The translations under genes and the position numbers were made by a program. Positions 48,260 through 58,326 of a stretch of 64,000 nt of DNA are shown here, piece by piece; position 1 is the stretch's first letter, and each line of letters opens with the position of its first letter. The notes beneath the pieces were generated by a model that made no database searches, was not told where the DNA came from, and was given only the letters and a program-made list of their open reading frames with translations. This DNA comes from Enterobacter cloacae. GTDB lineage: Bacteria > Pseudomonadota > Gammaproteobacteria > Enterobacterales > Enterobacteriaceae. The DNA lies in contig AP022133.1 in assembly GCA_014169315.1 (NCBI GenBank), forward strand, positions 1,178,001 to 1,242,000, read 5' to 3'.

Positions 48260-49672
48260 ATGCCCACCCATCTGGTTTGGTTTCGCGCCGACCTGCGCGT
48301 TCACGACAACACTGCCCTTGCTGCGGCCTGTCGCTCTCAAGATGCCAGAGTGCTGGCGCTGTTTATCGCCACGCCTGAACAGTGGCAACAGCATGATATG
48401 GCACCACGACAAGCCGCTTTTTTACGTTCGCATCTGAATGACCTGCAGCGCTCGCTTGCGGAAAAAGGTATTCCACTGATTTACGACGAAGTCAGCGATT
48501 TTACCTCGCAGGTCAACAAGGTCAGGCAAATCTGTGAGCAGCATGGCGTCTCACACCTTTTTTACAACTATCAGTATGAATTTAACGAGCGGCAGCGGGA
48601 TCGTCAGCTTGAACAGGCTCTGGAGCCCGTGGTGTGCCAGGGGTTCGATGACAGCGTCATGCTTGCGCCAGGCACTGTGATGACGGGTAACCACGAGATG
48701 TATAAAGTCTTTACGCCGTTCAAAAATGCCGTTATCAAGCGCCTGAAAGAGGTACTGCCGGAATGTGTCGCTGCGCCAGCCGTCAGGGGAGAGGTATTAA
48801 CGGATTTACCTGAACTGACTTTTCACTATCCGCAACAGGCGTTTGATGAAACCCTGTTCCCCGCAAATGAGAAAGCGGCTATTGCCCACTTGCGCCAGTT
48901 TTGTAAACAGGCTGCGGCTGATTATGAAAGCCTCCGGGATTTTCCCGCCATTGACGGTACAAGCCGCCTGTCCGCGTGTTTAACCCTGGGGGTTCTTTCC
49001 CCGCGTCAATGCTTACATCGTTTGCTGGCAGAACAACCCCGGGCGCTGGACGGTGGGGCAGGCGCAGTCTGGCTTAACGAACTTATCTGGCGTGAGTTCT
49101 ATCGCCACCTGATAACGTATCATCCTGATTTATGTAAGCATCGTCCCTTCATTCGCTGGACGGATAACGTCAAATGGCAATCGAATGATGTGCATCTGGA
49201 GGCCTGGCAGACCGGACAGACAGGGTTCCCTGTTGTTGATGCCGCTATGCGCCAGCTCAATGACACGGGCTGGATGCACAACCGCCTGCGGATGATTACC
49301 GCCAGTTTCCTGGTGAAAGATCTGCTTATCGACTGGCGTGCCGGAGAGCGGTATTTTATTTCTCAACTGATCGATGGCGATCTTGCAGCGAATAACGGGG
49401 GCTGGCAGTGGGTGGCCTCTACCGGCAACGATGCGGCTCCCTGGTTTCGTATTTTTAACCCGACAACTCAGGGGGAAAAATTTGATGCCGATGGCGTGTT
49501 TATCCGCCGTTGGTTGCCTGAGTTAATGGATGTACCAACAAAAGCGATCCACGACCCGTGGACATGGGCGGATAAACAGGGCGTAACACTCGATTACCCC
49601 CGCCCGATTGTCGACCATAAACAGGCGCGTGTCGCCACGCTGGCGGCGTACGAAGCCGCCCGCAACGCTTAA
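48260..49672 (+). CDS. phr: Deoxyribodipyrimidine photolyase
   Basis: A 470-residue class I CPD photolyase that splits cyclobutane pyrimidine dimers with light. The N-terminal antenna-binding domain starts THLVWFRADLRVHDN; the FAD-binding domain carries HNRLRMI and the signature WQWVASTGNDAAPWFRIFNP near residue 380. Length is close to the E. coli protein (472). The upstream ybgA partner of E. coli is missing. ybgI follows after seven bases. Confidence 0.97.
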   Translation: MPTHLVWFRADLRVHDNTALAAACRSQDARVLALFIATPEQWQQHDMAPRQAAFLRSHLNDLQRSLAEKGIPLIYDEVSDFTSQVNKVRQICEQHGVSHLFYNYQYEFNERQRDRQLEQALEPVVCQGFDDSVMLAPGTVMTGNHEMYKVFTPFKNAVIKRLKEVLPECVAAPAVRGEVLTDLPELTFHYPQQAFDETLFPANEKAAIAHLRQFCKQAAADYESLRDFPAIDGTSRLSACLTLGVLSPRQCLHRLLAEQPRALDGGAGAVWLNELIWREFYRHLITYHPDLCKHRPFIRWTDNVKWQSNDVHLEAWQTGQTGFPVVDAAMRQLNDTGWMHNRLRMITASFLVKDLLIDWRAGERYFISQLIDGDLAANNGGWQWVASTGNDAAPWFRIFNPTTQGEKFDADGVFIRRWLPELMDVPTKAIHDPWTWADKQGVTLDYPRPIVDHKQARVATLAAYEAARNA

Positions 49673-49682
49673 GAGAGAGATG

Positions 49683-50426
49683 ATGAAAAACAGCGAACTG
49701 GAAAGCCTGATTAACGAAAAACTCAACACGGCCTCCTTCAGTGACTACGGGCCAAATGGTCTGCAGGTTGAAGGGCGTGAAACGGTGCAGAAAATCATCA
49801 CCGGCGTGACGGCAAGCCAGGCGCTACTGGATGAAGCCGTGCGTCAGGAAGCTGATGCCGTCATTGTCCATCACGGTTATTTCTGGAAAAACGAATCGCC
49901 GATCGTTCGCGGTATGAAGCGCAACCGTCTGAAAACGCTGCTGGCAAATGACATCAACCTGTACGGTTACCACCTGCCGTTGGATGCACACCCGGAACTG
50001 GGCAATAACGTACAGCTTGCGCAGCTGTTGGGGATCACCGTAATGGGTGAAATTGAACCGCTGGTACCGTGGGGCGAGCTGGCGATGCCGGTTTCCGGGC
50101 TTGAACTGGCCTCCTGGATTGAAGCTCGCCTGGGACGCCGCCCGCTGTGGAGCGGGGATACCGGCCCGGATACGGTGAAACGTGTCGCATGGTGTACCGG
50201 TGGTGGACAGGGCTTTATTGATAGCGCCGCGCGGTTTGGCGTTGATGCCTTCATCACCGGAGAGGTTTCCGAGCAGACTATCCATTCAGCCCGTGAACAG
50301 GGTCTGCATTTTTACGCCGCAGGCCACCATGCCACAGAGCGCGGTGGCATTCGTGCTCTCAGTGAATGGCTGACAGAAAATACCGATCTGGATGTTACCT
50401 TTATTGATATCCCGAACCCGGCCTGA
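49683..50426 (+). CDS. ybgI: Nif3-family dinuclear-metal protein YbgI
   Basis: A 247-residue member of the DUF34/Nif3 family forming a hexameric toroid with a dinuclear metal site. Candidate ligands are the His pair in VIVHHGYFW (63/64), Asp in PLDAHPE (near 101), and His/Glu in GHHATERGG (near 215-219). A preceding ATG at 49680 is in frame; the second, MKNSELE, matches E. coli. The biochemical role is unsettled. It lies between phr and the 5-oxoprolinase operon. Confidence 0.95.
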   Translation: MKNSELESLINEKLNTASFSDYGPNGLQVEGRETVQKIITGVTASQALLDEAVRQEADAVIVHHGYFWKNESPIVRGMKRNRLKTLLANDINLYGYHLPLDAHPELGNNVQLAQLLGITVMGEIEPLVPWGELAMPVSGLELASWIEARLGRRPLWSGDTGPDTVKRVAWCTGGGQGFIDSAARFGVDAFITGEVSEQTIHSAREQGLHFYAAGHHATERGGIRALSEWLTENTDLDVTFIDIPNPA

Positions 50427-50440
50427 TGAGAGGTACCTGA

Positions 50441-51097
50441 GTGCAGCGAGCGCGTTGTTATCTTCTGGGTGAAACGGCAGTGGTTCTGGAACTGGAGCCA
50501 CCGGTCACGCTTGCCACGCAAAAGCGCATCTGGCGGCTAACGCAGCGTCTGGCCGATATGCCGGAGGTCGTTGAAGTGATTCCGGGCATGAATAACATCA
50601 CCGTTGTTCTGCGTAATCCGCATACGCTGGCGCTGGATGCTATTGAACGTTTGCAGTGCTGGTGGGAAGAGAGCGAGGCGCTGGATCCAGCGTCCCGGGC
50701 GATTGAGCTCCCGGTGGTCTACGGCGGCAAACGTGGTCCCGATCTCACGGTGGTGGCGCAGCACTGCGGATTAACGGAAAAGCAGGTTGTTGAGCTGCAT
50801 AGCTCGGTTAACTACGTCGTCTGGTTTTTAGGGTTTCAGCCCGGCTTTCCGTATCTGGGGGGATTATCTCCGGCGCTGCATACACCGCGCCGCGCCGAAC
50901 CTCGTCTGAGTGTTCCTGCAGGAACGGTAGCGATTGGTGGTGAACAGACCGGGATCTACCCGATTGCGTCGCCTGGTGGCTGGCAGCTTATCGGATACAC
51001 CTCCACACCGTTATTTGAGCCGGGGCAGGACTCACCAATACTGCTTCGTCCTGGTGATACCCTTCGCTTTATCCCGCAGAAGGAGGGGGTATGTTAA
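50441..51097 (+). CDS. pxpB: 5-oxoprolinase subunit B
   Basis: A 218-residue kinase-inhibitor-I (KipI-like) protein, formerly YbgJ. The signature [12 protein letters not shown] lies near residue 130, then [11 protein letters not shown] and [16 protein letters not shown]. With PxpC and PxpA it forms the ATP-dependent enzyme that opens 5-oxoproline to glutamate. GTG start with GAGAGG upstream. It overlaps pxpC by seven bases, indicating coupled translation. Confidence 0.96.
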   Translation: MQRARCYLLGETAVVLELEPPVTLATQKRIWRLTQRLADMPEVVEVIPGMNNITVVLRNPHTLALDAIERLQCWWEESEALDPASRAIELPVVYGGKRGPDLTVVAQHCGLTEKQVVELHSSVNYVVWFLGFQPGFPYLGGLSPALHTPRRAEPRLSVPAGTVAIGGEQTGIYPIASPGGWQLIGYTSTPLFEPGQDSPILLRPGDTLRFIPQKEGVC

Positions 51098-52023
51098 CGC
51101 TTATTCGTGCGGGGCTTTACACCACCGTTCAGGATGCCGGCCGGTTTGGTCTGCGTCAGTCAGGTGTGAGCTATTGTGGCGCGCTGGACAGGCCCGCGCT
51201 GGAGGTTGCGAATGTGCTGGTGGGCAATCCCGGCAGCACGGCGGCGCTGGAGATCACGCTGGGTCAGTGCGTCATCGAATTTAATCAGGAGACCTGGTTT
51301 GCCCTGACTGGTGCAGGTTGCGACGCAACGCTTGATGATAAAGCGGTATGGACTGGCTGGCGTTTACGGGCGAAAGCCGGTCAGCGCCTGATCCTCAGGC
51401 GTCCTCTGCACGGTATGCGCAGCTACCTTGCGGTTGCTGGCGGCATCGATGTACCGGAGGTGATGGGGTCGGCCAGTACCGATCAGAAAGCAGGCATTGG
51501 TGGGCTTGAAGGGCGCTTGCTTCGTGATGGCGATCGTCTCGCGATTAAACCCACCTCCCGCCATTTCTCGACCACTCAGGGAGTTAAACAACTGCTCTGG
51601 GGAAACCGTATTCGCGCCTTGCCGGGGCCGGAATATCACGAGTTCGACGAGGTTTCTCAGGAGTCATTCTGGCGCTCACCGTGGCAGATCAGCCCGCAGA
51701 GTAATCGCATGGGTTACCGTTTGCAGGGGCAGCCGCTGACCAGAACGACGGATCGCGAGATGCTGTCGCACGGGTTATTGCCTGGCGTAATTCAGGTACC
51801 CCATAACGGACAACCTATTGTGCTGATGAACGATGCGCAGACAACGGGAGGCTACCCGCGTATTGCCTGTATTATTGAGGCCGATCGCTACCATCTGGCG
51901 CAAATTCCTCTCGGGCAGCCGATTCACTTTGTGCAATGTTCGCTGGAAGAGGCGCTAAAAGCCCGGCAGGATCAACAGCGCTACCTGGAACAGCTGGCGT
52001 GGAGGCTTGATGGTAAAGATTGA
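51091..52023 (+). CDS. pxpC: 5-oxoprolinase subunit C
   Basis: A 310-residue cyclophilin-like KipA/AHS2 protein, formerly YbgK. Starts [20 protein letters not shown]; contains [16 protein letters not shown] near 113 and the conserved [10 protein letters not shown] near 205. It couples ATP use to 5-oxoproline cleavage with PxpA and PxpB. Overlaps pxpB by seven bases and pxpA by 14. Length matches E. coli. Confidence 0.96.
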   Translation: MLTLIRAGLYTTVQDAGRFGLRQSGVSYCGALDRPALEVANVLVGNPGSTAALEITLGQCVIEFNQETWFALTGAGCDATLDDKAVWTGWRLRAKAGQRLILRRPLHGMRSYLAVAGGIDVPEVMGSASTDQKAGIGGLEGRLLRDGDRLAIKPTSRHFSTTQGVKQLLWGNRIRALPGPEYHEFDEVSQESFWRSPWQISPQSNRMGYRLQGQPLTRTTDREMLSHGLLPGVIQVPHNGQPIVLMNDAQTTGGYPRIACIIEADRYHLAQIPLGQPIHFVQCSLEEALKARQDQQRYLEQLAWRLDGKD

Positions 52024-52747
52024 TTTAAACGCCGATCTGGGTGAAGGCGGCAGCGCCGATGCAGAGCTGATGACGCTGGTTTCCTCGGTCAATATCGCCT
52101 GTGGTTTTCACGCGGGTGATGCGCAAACGATGCTGACGAGCGTGCGTAATGCCATTAAAAATGGCGTTGCGATAGGTGCTCATCCTGGCTTTCCTGACCG
52201 GGAAAATTTTGGCAGAACGGCAATGGTATTACCCCCTGAGACAGTCTATGCCCAGACGCTTTACCAGACTGGTGCGCTGGAGGCGATCGTCCGTGCTCAG
52301 CAGGGCGTACTGCGTCATGTGAAGCCGCACGGTATGCTCTATAACCAGGCGGCAAAAGATCCGGTTCTGGCAGATGCCATTGCCCGCGCGGTGCGGGACT
52401 GTGACCCACAGCTTATCCTCGTTGGTCTGGCGGGTAGTGAGTTGATTCGCGCCGGGCAGCGTCTGGGTTTAGCCACCCGGCAGGAAGTGTTTGCCGACAG
52501 GGGGTATCAGGCTGACGGGAGCCTGGTCCCCCGCACTCAGCCCGGGGCACTCATCACTGATGAAGAACAGGCTCTGGCGCAGACGCTGGAGATGGTGCGT
52601 ACGGGTCAGGTCATTGCGATTGACGGTACATCCGCAAAGGTACAGGCGGATACGGTGTGTTTACACGGCGACGGCGAGCACGCGCTGCGTTTTGCGCGTC
52701 GTTTGCGGGCGGCGTTTGCTGAACACGGGATCCTCGTCAGCGCCTGA
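52010..52747 (+). CDS. pxpA: 5-oxoprolinase subunit A
   Basis: A 245-residue LamB/YcsF-family protein, formerly YbgL. Motifs NADLGEGG at the N-terminus, [10 protein letters not shown] near 30, [14 protein letters not shown] near 55 and KPHGMLYN near 105. GGAGG lies just before the ATG at 52010, inside the end of pxpC. It completes the pxpBCA operon that recycles 5-oxoproline to glutamate. nei follows 22 bases later. Confidence 0.96.
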   Translation: MVKIDLNADLGEGGSADAELMTLVSSVNIACGFHAGDAQTMLTSVRNAIKNGVAIGAHPGFPDRENFGRTAMVLPPETVYAQTLYQTGALEAIVRAQQGVLRHVKPHGMLYNQAAKDPVLADAIARAVRDCDPQLILVGLAGSELIRAGQRLGLATRQEVFADRGYQADGSLVPRTQPGALITDEEQALAQTLEMVRTGQVIAIDGTSAKVQADTVCLHGDGEHALRFARRLRAAFAEHGILVSA

Positions 52748-52769
52748 TATTTACAATAAGGATGAAAAG

Positions 52770-53561
52770 ATGCCAGAAGGCCCGGAGATCCGCCGCGCAG
52801 CGGATAGCCTGGAGGCGGCGATAAAGGGCAAACCCCTGACGGATGTCTGGTTTGCTTTCCCTCAACTGAAACCGTTTGAATCACAGCTGGTGGGGCAGAC
52901 GGTGACTCATATCGACACGCGCGGCAAGGCATTGCTCACACACTTTTCCCATAACCTGACGTTATACAGCCATAACCAGCTTTATGGCGTGTGGCGAGTG
53001 GTTAACGCTAATGAGCAGCCGCAAACGACCCGTGTGCTGCGCGTCAGGTTGCAAACGGCGGATAAAGCTATCCTGCTGTATAGCGCTTCAGATATCGAAA
53101 TGTTAACGCCGGAGCAGTTGCTTACGCACCCGTTTCTGCAGCGCGTGGGGCCGGATGTACTGGATATGCGGCTGACGGCGAGCGATGTGAAAGCCCGTTT
53201 GTTATCAGCCGCATTCCGTAACCGGCAGTTCTCTGGTCTGCTACTCGATCAGGCATTTCTGGCCGGGTTAGGAAACTACCTGCGGGTAGAAATTCTCTGG
53301 GACGTGGGGCTGGCGGCGCAGCATAAAGCATCGCAACTGAGTGATGCACAACTCGATGCGTTATCCCACGCGCTGCTGGATATTCCGCGTCTGTCGTACC
53401 ATACGCGTGGCGTGGTGGATGATAACAAGCACCACGGGGCGCTGTTCCGGTTCAGGGTCTTTCACCGGGATGGTGAGGTATGCGAGCGGTGCAGTGGTGT
53501 GATTGAGAAGACAACACTCTCTTCAAGACCGTTTTACTGGTGTCCGGGGTGCCAGAGGTAA
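52770..53561 (+). CDS. nei: Endonuclease VIII, DNA glycosylase/AP lyase
   Basis: A 263-residue Fpg/Nei-family enzyme removing oxidised pyrimidines. The catalytic Pro2-Glu3 (MPEGPEIRR) fixes the start at 52770 although the frame is open far upstream. Lys near 53 lies in [10 protein letters not shown], the helix-two-turn-helix carries [12 protein letters not shown] and the C-terminal zinc finger is CERC...CPGC. It is the last gene of the pxp cluster as in E. coli. Its TAA stop lies inside the first copy of the tandem terminator module. Confidence 0.97.
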   Translation: MPEGPEIRRAADSLEAAIKGKPLTDVWFAFPQLKPFESQLVGQTVTHIDTRGKALLTHFSHNLTLYSHNQLYGVWRVVNANEQPQTTRVLRVRLQTADKAILLYSASDIEMLTPEQLLTHPFLQRVGPDVLDMRLTASDVKARLLSAAFRNRQFSGLLLDQAFLAGLGNYLRVEILWDVGLAAQHKASQLSDAQLDALSHALLDIPRLSYHTRGVVDDNKHHGALFRFRVFHRDGEVCERCSGVIEKTTLSSRPFYWCPGCQR

Positions 53562-53650
53562 AAGCAAAACGGCAACCTCAGGGTTGCCGTTTTTAATGTT
53601 TGTTCCCTCTCCCTGTGGGAGAGGGTCAGGGTGAGGGCATCAGGCCGCAC
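53557..53650 (+). repeat. Composite terminator plus palindrome module, copy 3 (tandem unit 1)
   Basis: A 94-bp unit GGTAAAAGC ... GGCCGCAC. It contains the AAACGGCAACC/GGTTGCCGTTTTT terminator (about 53566-53594) and the CCCTCTCCCTGTGGGAGAGGG palindrome. The first five bases supply the nei stop region. It is repeated at once with one substitution by the next unit. Confidence 0.92.
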
Positions 53651-53652
53651 AA

Positions 53653-53746
53653 GGTAAAAGCAAAACGGCAACCTCAGGGTTGCCGTTTTTAATGTTTGTT
53701 CCCTCTCCCTGTGGGAGAGGGTTAGGGTGAGGGCATCAGGCCGCAC
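53653..53746 (+). repeat. Composite terminator plus palindrome module, copy 4 (tandem unit 2)
   Basis: Second 94-bp unit, identical to the preceding one except for GGTTAGGG in place of GGTCAGGG, at a 96-base period. It duplicates both the terminator and the palindrome. It ends 10 bases before the gltA stop on the opposite strand. Confidence 0.92.
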
Positions 53747-53756
53747 CCTGCTAACA

Positions 53757-55040
53757 TCAGCGCTTGATATCAGACTTAAAATCACGCTGCTCGTAGCCGG
53801 TGTACAGCTGGCGAGGACGGGCGATTTTCATGCCTTCGCTGTGCATTTCGTTCCAGTGCGCAATCCAGCCTACGGTACGTGCCATAGCGAAGATCACGGT
53901 GAACATGGAAGACGGAATACCCATCGCTTTCAGAATGATACCGGAGTAGAAGTCTACGTTCGGGTAGAGTTTCTTCTCGATGAAGTACGGGTCGTTCAGC
54001 GCAATGTGTTCCAGCTCCATTGCCACTTCCAGCAGATCATCTTTGGTGCCCAGCTCTTTCAGCACTTCATGGCAGGTTTCACGCATCACGGTGGCGCGTG
54101 GGTCATAGTTTTTGTAAACACGGTGACCGAAGCCCATCAGGCGGAAGGAGTCATTTTTGTCTTTCGCGCGACGCACGAATTCAGGAATGTGCTCAACAGA
54201 GCTGATCTCTTCCAGCATCTTCAGCGCAGCTTCGTTCGCGCCGCCGTGCGCGGGTCCCCACAGGGACGCGATACCGGCAGCGATACAGGCAAACGGGTTC
54301 GCGCCTGAAGAGCCTGCGGTACGGACGGTGGAGGTCGATGCGTTCTGTTCGTGGTCAGCGTGCAGGATCAGAATACGATCCATCGCGCGTTCCAGTACCG
54401 GGTTGACCACATACTCTTCACATGGTGTGGAGAACATCATGCGCAGGAAGTTACCGGCGTAGGAGAGGTCATTACGTGGGTAAACAAACGGCTGGCCGAT
54501 AGAGTATTTGTAACACATCGCCGCCATTGTTGGCATTTTGGACAGCAGACGGAACGCCGCGATATCACGGTGGCGTGGGTTATTCACGTCCAGAGAGTCG
54601 TGGTAGAACGCTGCCAGGGCACCGGTAATACCACACATGACGGCCATCGGGTGAGAATCACGACGGAACGCATGGAACAGACGGGTGATCTGCTCATGGA
54701 TCATGGTGTGGCGAGTTACGGTGGTTTTGAATTCATCGTACTGCGACTGCGTTGGCTTTTCGCCGTTCAGCAGGATGTAGCACACTTCCAGGTAGTTGGA
54801 ATTGGTGGCTAACTGATCGATGGGGAAACCGCGGTGGAGCAGGATACCTTCGTCACCATCGATGAAGGTGATTTTGGATTCGCAAGATGCGGTAGAGGTG
54901 AATCCAGGGTCAAAGGTGAACACCCCTTTGGAACCCAGCGTACGGATATCAATAACATCCGGACCGAGCGTGCCTTTTAGCACATCCAGTTCAATAGCAG
55001 TGTCACCATTTAGGGTGAGCGTTGCCTTTGTATCAGCCAT
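53757..55040 (-). CDS. gltA: Citrate synthase
   Basis: A 427-residue type II (NADH-sensitive, hexameric) citrate synthase that condenses oxaloacetate and acetyl-CoA. It shows the [14 protein letters not shown] segment near residue 228, the catalytic His in [12 protein letters not shown] near 265 and [14 protein letters not shown] near 303 with the second catalytic His, and the Asp in PNVDFYSG near 363. It is divergent from sdhC and has its own promoter at 55351-55380. The two tandem terminators downstream face the other strand. Confidence 0.99.
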   Translation of the reverse strand: MADTKATLTLNGDTAIELDVLKGTLGPDVIDIRTLGSKGVFTFDPGFTSTASCESKITFIDGDEGILLHRGFPIDQLATNSNYLEVCYILLNGEKPTQSQYDEFKTTVTRHTMIHEQITRLFHAFRRDSHPMAVMCGITGALAAFYHDSLDVNNPRHRDIAAFRLLSKMPTMAAMCYKYSIGQPFVYPRNDLSYAGNFLRMMFSTPCEEYVVNPVLERAMDRILILHADHEQNASTSTVRTAGSSGANPFACIAAGIASLWGPAHGGANEAALKMLEEISSVEHIPEFVRRAKDKNDSFRLMGFGHRVYKNYDPRATVMRETCHEVLKELGTKDDLLEVAMELEHIALNDPYFIEKKLYPNVDFYSGIILKAMGIPSSMFTVIFAMARTVGWIAHWNEMHSEGMKIARPRQLYTGYEQRDFKSDIKR

Positions 55041-55350
55041 TTACGGTCTCCTTAGCGCCTTATGCTTAAGACTGCTGTTCAGCGGATTTGCATTCAGCTG
55101 TTAATCACCGTTACCAGATTGTTATTTGGCTTACCGCTCAGCTCACGAGGAGAAACCAGGGTACAGAGCTATGGCGCCTTGCAGGTAAACGGATGAAATA
55201 TCAGTGAAACTACAGCAAACCAGCGTTTTTACAGTCCGAATTATTCAAACCTGTATATCACTAATAACTGTCCTGATAACTTCGGTCAATACCATCACAC
55301 TGTTACATAACTATTTCTCAGGTGAAAGAGAGACCTCATAACTTTTGCGC

Positions 55351-55380
55351 ATTATATGCCTTTTCTGATGACGTTTGTAA
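55351..55380 (-). promoter_or_regulatory. gltA promoter
   Basis: Minus-strand -35 TTACAA and a perfect TATAAT with 18-base spacing, about 310 bases upstream of the gltA start, as expected for the long E. coli gltA leader. The 774-base gltA-sdhC gap also holds the CRP site, sdh promoter and ERIC-like element listed below. Confidence 0.6.
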
Positions 55381-55437
55381 CAATATTGTTTAACATTTGT
55401 CAAATCAGATGATTAAAATTTAAAAAGATGTTGTTAT

Positions 55438-55453
55438 CGTGACCCTGATCACT
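55438..55453. promoter_or_regulatory. CRP-binding site upstream of sdhC
   Basis: CGTGA-N6-TCACT, a near-consensus CRP palindrome centred about 80 bases upstream of the predicted sdh start site. cAMP-CRP activates sdh in E. coli. Confidence 0.6.
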
Positions 55454-55490
55454 GTTCCAGAGAAAACCCGACAAACTGTATGTAGGTTAA

Positions 55491-55519
55491 TTGTAATGAT
55501 TTTGTGAACGGCCTATACT
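55491..55519 (+). promoter_or_regulatory. sdhCDAB-suc promoter
   Basis: -35 TTGTAA and -10 TATACT at exactly 17 bases, as at the E. coli sdh promoter. The transcript would start near 55526, giving a leader of about 290 bases. Confidence 0.75.
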
Positions 55520-55635
55520 GCCGCCAGGTCTCCGGAACACCCTGCAATCCCGAGCCACCCAGCGTTGTAACGTGTCGTTTTAGCATCTGGAAGCAATGTT
55601 TTGCATGACGCGCAGTTATAGAAAAGGAACGCTGT

Positions 55636-55818
55636 ATGACCCGCATCGCAGCCGGAGGAAGGAAATCCCATAGTCTTTCACGTTACAGGTGCGTTGGCTG
55701 CGCCCGCTCGCCCCGGTCACATAGTTATCTATGCTCCCGGGTTTCCCGGACTTGCCGCCTTTCTGTAACGCGAAATCCAAAGGGAATAATAAGAACAGCA
55801 TGTGGGCGTTATTCATGA
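55636..55818 (+). other. 60-codon upstream ORF overlapping the sdhC start
   Basis: ORF MTRIAAGGRKSHSLSRYRC... with AAAAGGAAC seven bases before its ATG, a better ribosome binding site than that of sdhC. It ends TCATGA, sharing bases with the sdhC ATG. Most of it lies in the ERIC-like repeat and its composition (Arg, Ser, Cys) is not that of a normal protein. It may affect sdhC translation by coupling; it is probably not a functional protein. Confidence 0.3.
55676..55775 (+). repeat. ERIC-like (IRU) element in the sdhC leader
   Basis: Terminal inverted repeats TTTCACGTTACAG and CTGTAACGCGAAA enclose GGTGCGTTGGCTGCGCCC, GGTCACATAGTTATCTATGC, TCCCGGG and GGACTTGCCGCC, the block order of ERIC elements with a diverged centre. 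It lies between the sdh promoter and sdhC and would be transcribed as a long hairpin. Confidence 0.75.
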
Positions 55819-56204
55819 TAAGAAATGTGAAAAAACAAAGACCTGTCAATCTGGATCTCAAAACGATCCGGTTCCCTGTAACAGCAATCGCGTCCATTCT
55901 GCACCGTGTGTCTGGTGTGATTACGTTTGTGGCGGTCGGCATTCTGCTGTGGTTACTGGGGACTAGCCTCTCTTCTCCTGAAGGATTCCTCCAGGCCTCG
56001 GCCATCATGAACAGCTTCTTCGTGAAATTTATCATGTGGGGCATTCTGACGGCGCTGGCGTACCATGTTGTTGTGGGTGTGCGTCATATGCTGATGGACT
56101 TCGGCTACCTGGAAGAAACTTTCGAAGCCGGGAAACGCTCCGCTAACATTTCATTTGTGGTAACAGTCGTGCTTTCACTTCTTGCAGGAGTTCTCGTATG
56201 GTAA
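55815..56204 (+). CDS. sdhC: Succinate dehydrogenase cytochrome b556 subunit
   Basis: A 129-residue membrane anchor with three transmembrane helices. The heme-ligand His in [14 protein letters not shown] lies near residue 84, and the quinone-site residues SILHRVSG near 27. The frame is open to 55731 and a second ATG exists at 55800; I use 55815, the E. coli start [10 protein letters not shown]. First gene of sdhCDAB, overlapping sdhD by seven bases. Confidence 0.95.
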   Translation: MIRNVKKQRPVNLDLKTIRFPVTAIASILHRVSGVITFVAVGILLWLLGTSLSSPEGFLQASAIMNSFFVKFIMWGILTALAYHVVVGVRHMLMDFGYLEETFEAGKRSANISFVVTVVLSLLAGVLVW

Positions 56205-56545
56205 GCAACGCCTCCGCATTAGGACGCAACGGCGTACATGACTTCATCCTGGTCCGCGTTACTGCCATCGTCCTCACGCTTTACATCATCTATATGATCG
56301 GTTTCTTCGCGACTAGCGGCGAGCTGACGTGGGAAATCTGGAGTGGGTTCTTCGGATCTGCCTTCACCAAAGTGTTCACCCTGCTGGCTCTGTTCTCCAT
56401 CCTTATTCATGCCTGGATTGGCATGTGGCAGGTGTTGACCGATTACGTTAAACCACTGGCCATTCGCCTTCCTCTGCAGCTGGCTATCGTCGTTGCACTG
56501 GTGGTTTACGTTATTTATGGATTCGTTGTGGTGTGGGGTGTGTAA
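56198..56545 (+). CDS. sdhD: Succinate dehydrogenase membrane anchor subunit
   Basis: A 115-residue subunit with three transmembrane helices that with SdhC binds heme b and ubiquinone. The heme-ligand His is in [16 protein letters not shown] near residue 71, next to the quinone-site Tyr/Asp. It overlaps sdhC by seven bases and shares one base with sdhA (TAATG). Same length as in E. coli. Confidence 0.97.
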   Translation: MVSNASALGRNGVHDFILVRVTAIVLTLYIIYMIGFFATSGELTWEIWSGFFGSAFTKVFTLLALFSILIHAWIGMWQVLTDYVKPLAIRLPLQLAIVVALVVYVIYGFVVVWGV

Positions 56546-58311
56546 TGAAACTGCCAGTCAGAGAATTTGATGCTGTTGTGATTGGTGCTGGTGGCGCAGG
56601 TATGCGCGCAGCGCTGCAAATTTCCCAGAGCGGCCAGACCTGTGCGCTGCTCTCTAAAGTATTCCCGACCCGTTCCCATACCGTGTCTGCGCAGGGTGGT
56701 ATCACCGTGGCACTCGGTAATACCCATGAAGATAACTGGGAATGGCACATGTACGACACGGTAAAAGGTTCCGACTACATCGGTGACCAGGACGCCATTG
56801 AATATATGTGTAAGACCGGCCCGGAAGCGATTCTGGAGCTGGATCATATGGGTCTGCCATTCTCCCGTCTGGAAAATGGCACCATTTATCAGCGTCCGTT
56901 TGGCGGCCAGTCGAAAAACTTCGGCGGCGAGCAGGCGGCACGTACTGCAGCGGCGGCTGACCGTACTGGTCACGCACTGCTGCACACTCTGTATCAGCAG
57001 AACCTGAAAAACCACACCACCATCTTCTCCGAGTGGTACGCGCTGGATCTGGTGAAAAACGCCGATGGCGCAGTGGTGGGTTGTACCGCGCTGTGTATCG
57101 AAACCGGTGAAGTGGTTTACTTCAAAGCCCGCGCCACCGTGCTGGCGACCGGCGGTGCAGGCCGTATTTATCAGTCCACCACCAACGCCCACATCAACAC
57201 CGGTGACGGCGTGGGTATGGCTATCCGCGCTGGCGTGCCGGTGCAGGATATGGAGATGTGGCAGTTCCACCCAACGGGTATCGCTGGTGCAGGCGTACTG
57301 GTGACAGAAGGCTGCCGTGGTGAAGGTGGTTATCTGCTGAACAAACACGGCGAGCGCTTCATGGAGCGTTATGCCCCGAATGCGAAAGACCTGGCGGGTC
57401 GTGACGTGGTAGCGCGTTCTATCATGATCGAAATCCGTGAAGGTCGCGGCTGCGATGGTCCGTGGGGTCCACACGCTAAGCTGAAACTCGACCACCTGGG
57501 TAAAGAGGTTCTGGAATCCCGTCTGCCGGGCATCCTGGAGCTGTCCCGTACCTTCGCTCACGTCGACCCGGTCAAAGAGCCGATCCCGGTTATCCCAACC
57601 TGCCACTATATGATGGGCGGTATTCCGACCAAAGTAACCGGCCAGGCACTGACCGTGAACGAGCAGGGTGAAGATGTGGTTATCCCGGGTCTGTTTGCGG
57701 TGGGCGAAATCGCCTGCGTATCCGTACACGGTGCCAACCGTCTGGGCGGTAACTCCCTGCTTGACCTCGTGGTGTTTGGCCGCGCGGTGGGTCTGCATCT
57801 GCAGGAATCCATTGCCGAGCAGGGCGACCTGCTGGATGCCACCGAAGCTGAAATTGATGCTTCTCTCGAACGCCTCAACCGCTGGAACGGCAACCGTAAC
57901 GGCGAAGATCCGGTGGAAATCCGTAAAGCGCTTCAGGAATGTATGCAGCACAACTTCTCGGTCTTCCGTGAAGGTGACGCGATGGCGAAAGGCCTGGAGC
58001 AGCTGAAGGCTATCCGCGAGCGTCTGAAAAACGCCCGTCTGGATGACACCTCCAGCGAGTTCAACACCCAGCGCGTTGAGTGTCTGGAGCTGGATAACCT
58101 GATGGAAACCGCTTACGCCACTGCGGTGTCGGCAAACTTCCGTACCGAGAGCCGTGGCGCGCATAGCCGCTTCGACTTCCCGGAAAGGGATGACGAAAAC
58201 TGGCTGTGCCATTCCCTGTATCTGCCAGAGTCGGAAACCATGACGCGTCGTAGCGTCAATATGGAACCGAAACTGCGTCCGGCGTTCCCGCCGAAGATTC
58301 GTACTTACTAA
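56545..58311 (+). CDS. sdhA: Succinate dehydrogenase flavoprotein subunit
   Basis: A 588-residue FAD subunit oxidising succinate to fumarate. The dinucleotide fold is [12 protein letters not shown] near residue 13; FAD attaches covalently to the His in [10 protein letters not shown] near 45; catalytic residues lie in [11 protein letters not shown] and [11 protein letters not shown]. The frame begins at 56533, but [11 protein letters not shown] at 56545 is the family start and shares a base with the sdhD stop. Normal length. Confidence 0.98.
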   Translation: MKLPVREFDAVVIGAGGAGMRAALQISQSGQTCALLSKVFPTRSHTVSAQGGITVALGNTHEDNWEWHMYDTVKGSDYIGDQDAIEYMCKTGPEAILELDHMGLPFSRLENGTIYQRPFGGQSKNFGGEQAARTAAAADRTGHALLHTLYQQNLKNHTTIFSEWYALDLVKNADGAVVGCTALCIETGEVVYFKARATVLATGGAGRIYQSTTNAHINTGDGVGMAIRAGVPVQDMEMWQFHPTGIAGAGVLVTEGCRGEGGYLLNKHGERFMERYAPNAKDLAGRDVVARSIMIEIREGRGCDGPWGPHAKLKLDHLGKEVLESRLPGILELSRTFAHVDPVKEPIPVIPTCHYMMGGIPTKVTGQALTVNEQGEDVVIPGLFAVGEIACVSVHGANRLGGNSLLDLVVFGRAVGLHLQESIAEQGDLLDATEAEIDASLERLNRWNGNRNGEDPVEIRKALQECMQHNFSVFREGDAMAKGLEQLKAIRERLKNARLDDTSSEFNTQRVECLELDNLMETAYATAVSANFRTESRGAHSRFDFPERDDENWLCHSLYLPESETMTRRSVNMEPKLRPAFPPKIRTY

Positions 58312-58326
58312 TGCGGAGACAGGACA

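Noticed and set aside
53534..53785. 83-codon open frame with an internal repeated peptide ([20 protein letters not shown])
   Set aside because: The repeated peptide is just the translation of the tandem DNA module on the minus strand; similar frames arise at 4582 and 16606 from the same repeat.
56515..58212. 565-codon open frame antisense to sdhA
   Set aside because: It is a shadow of the strongly codon-biased sdhA gene; no Shine-Dalgarno and no recognisable domain.
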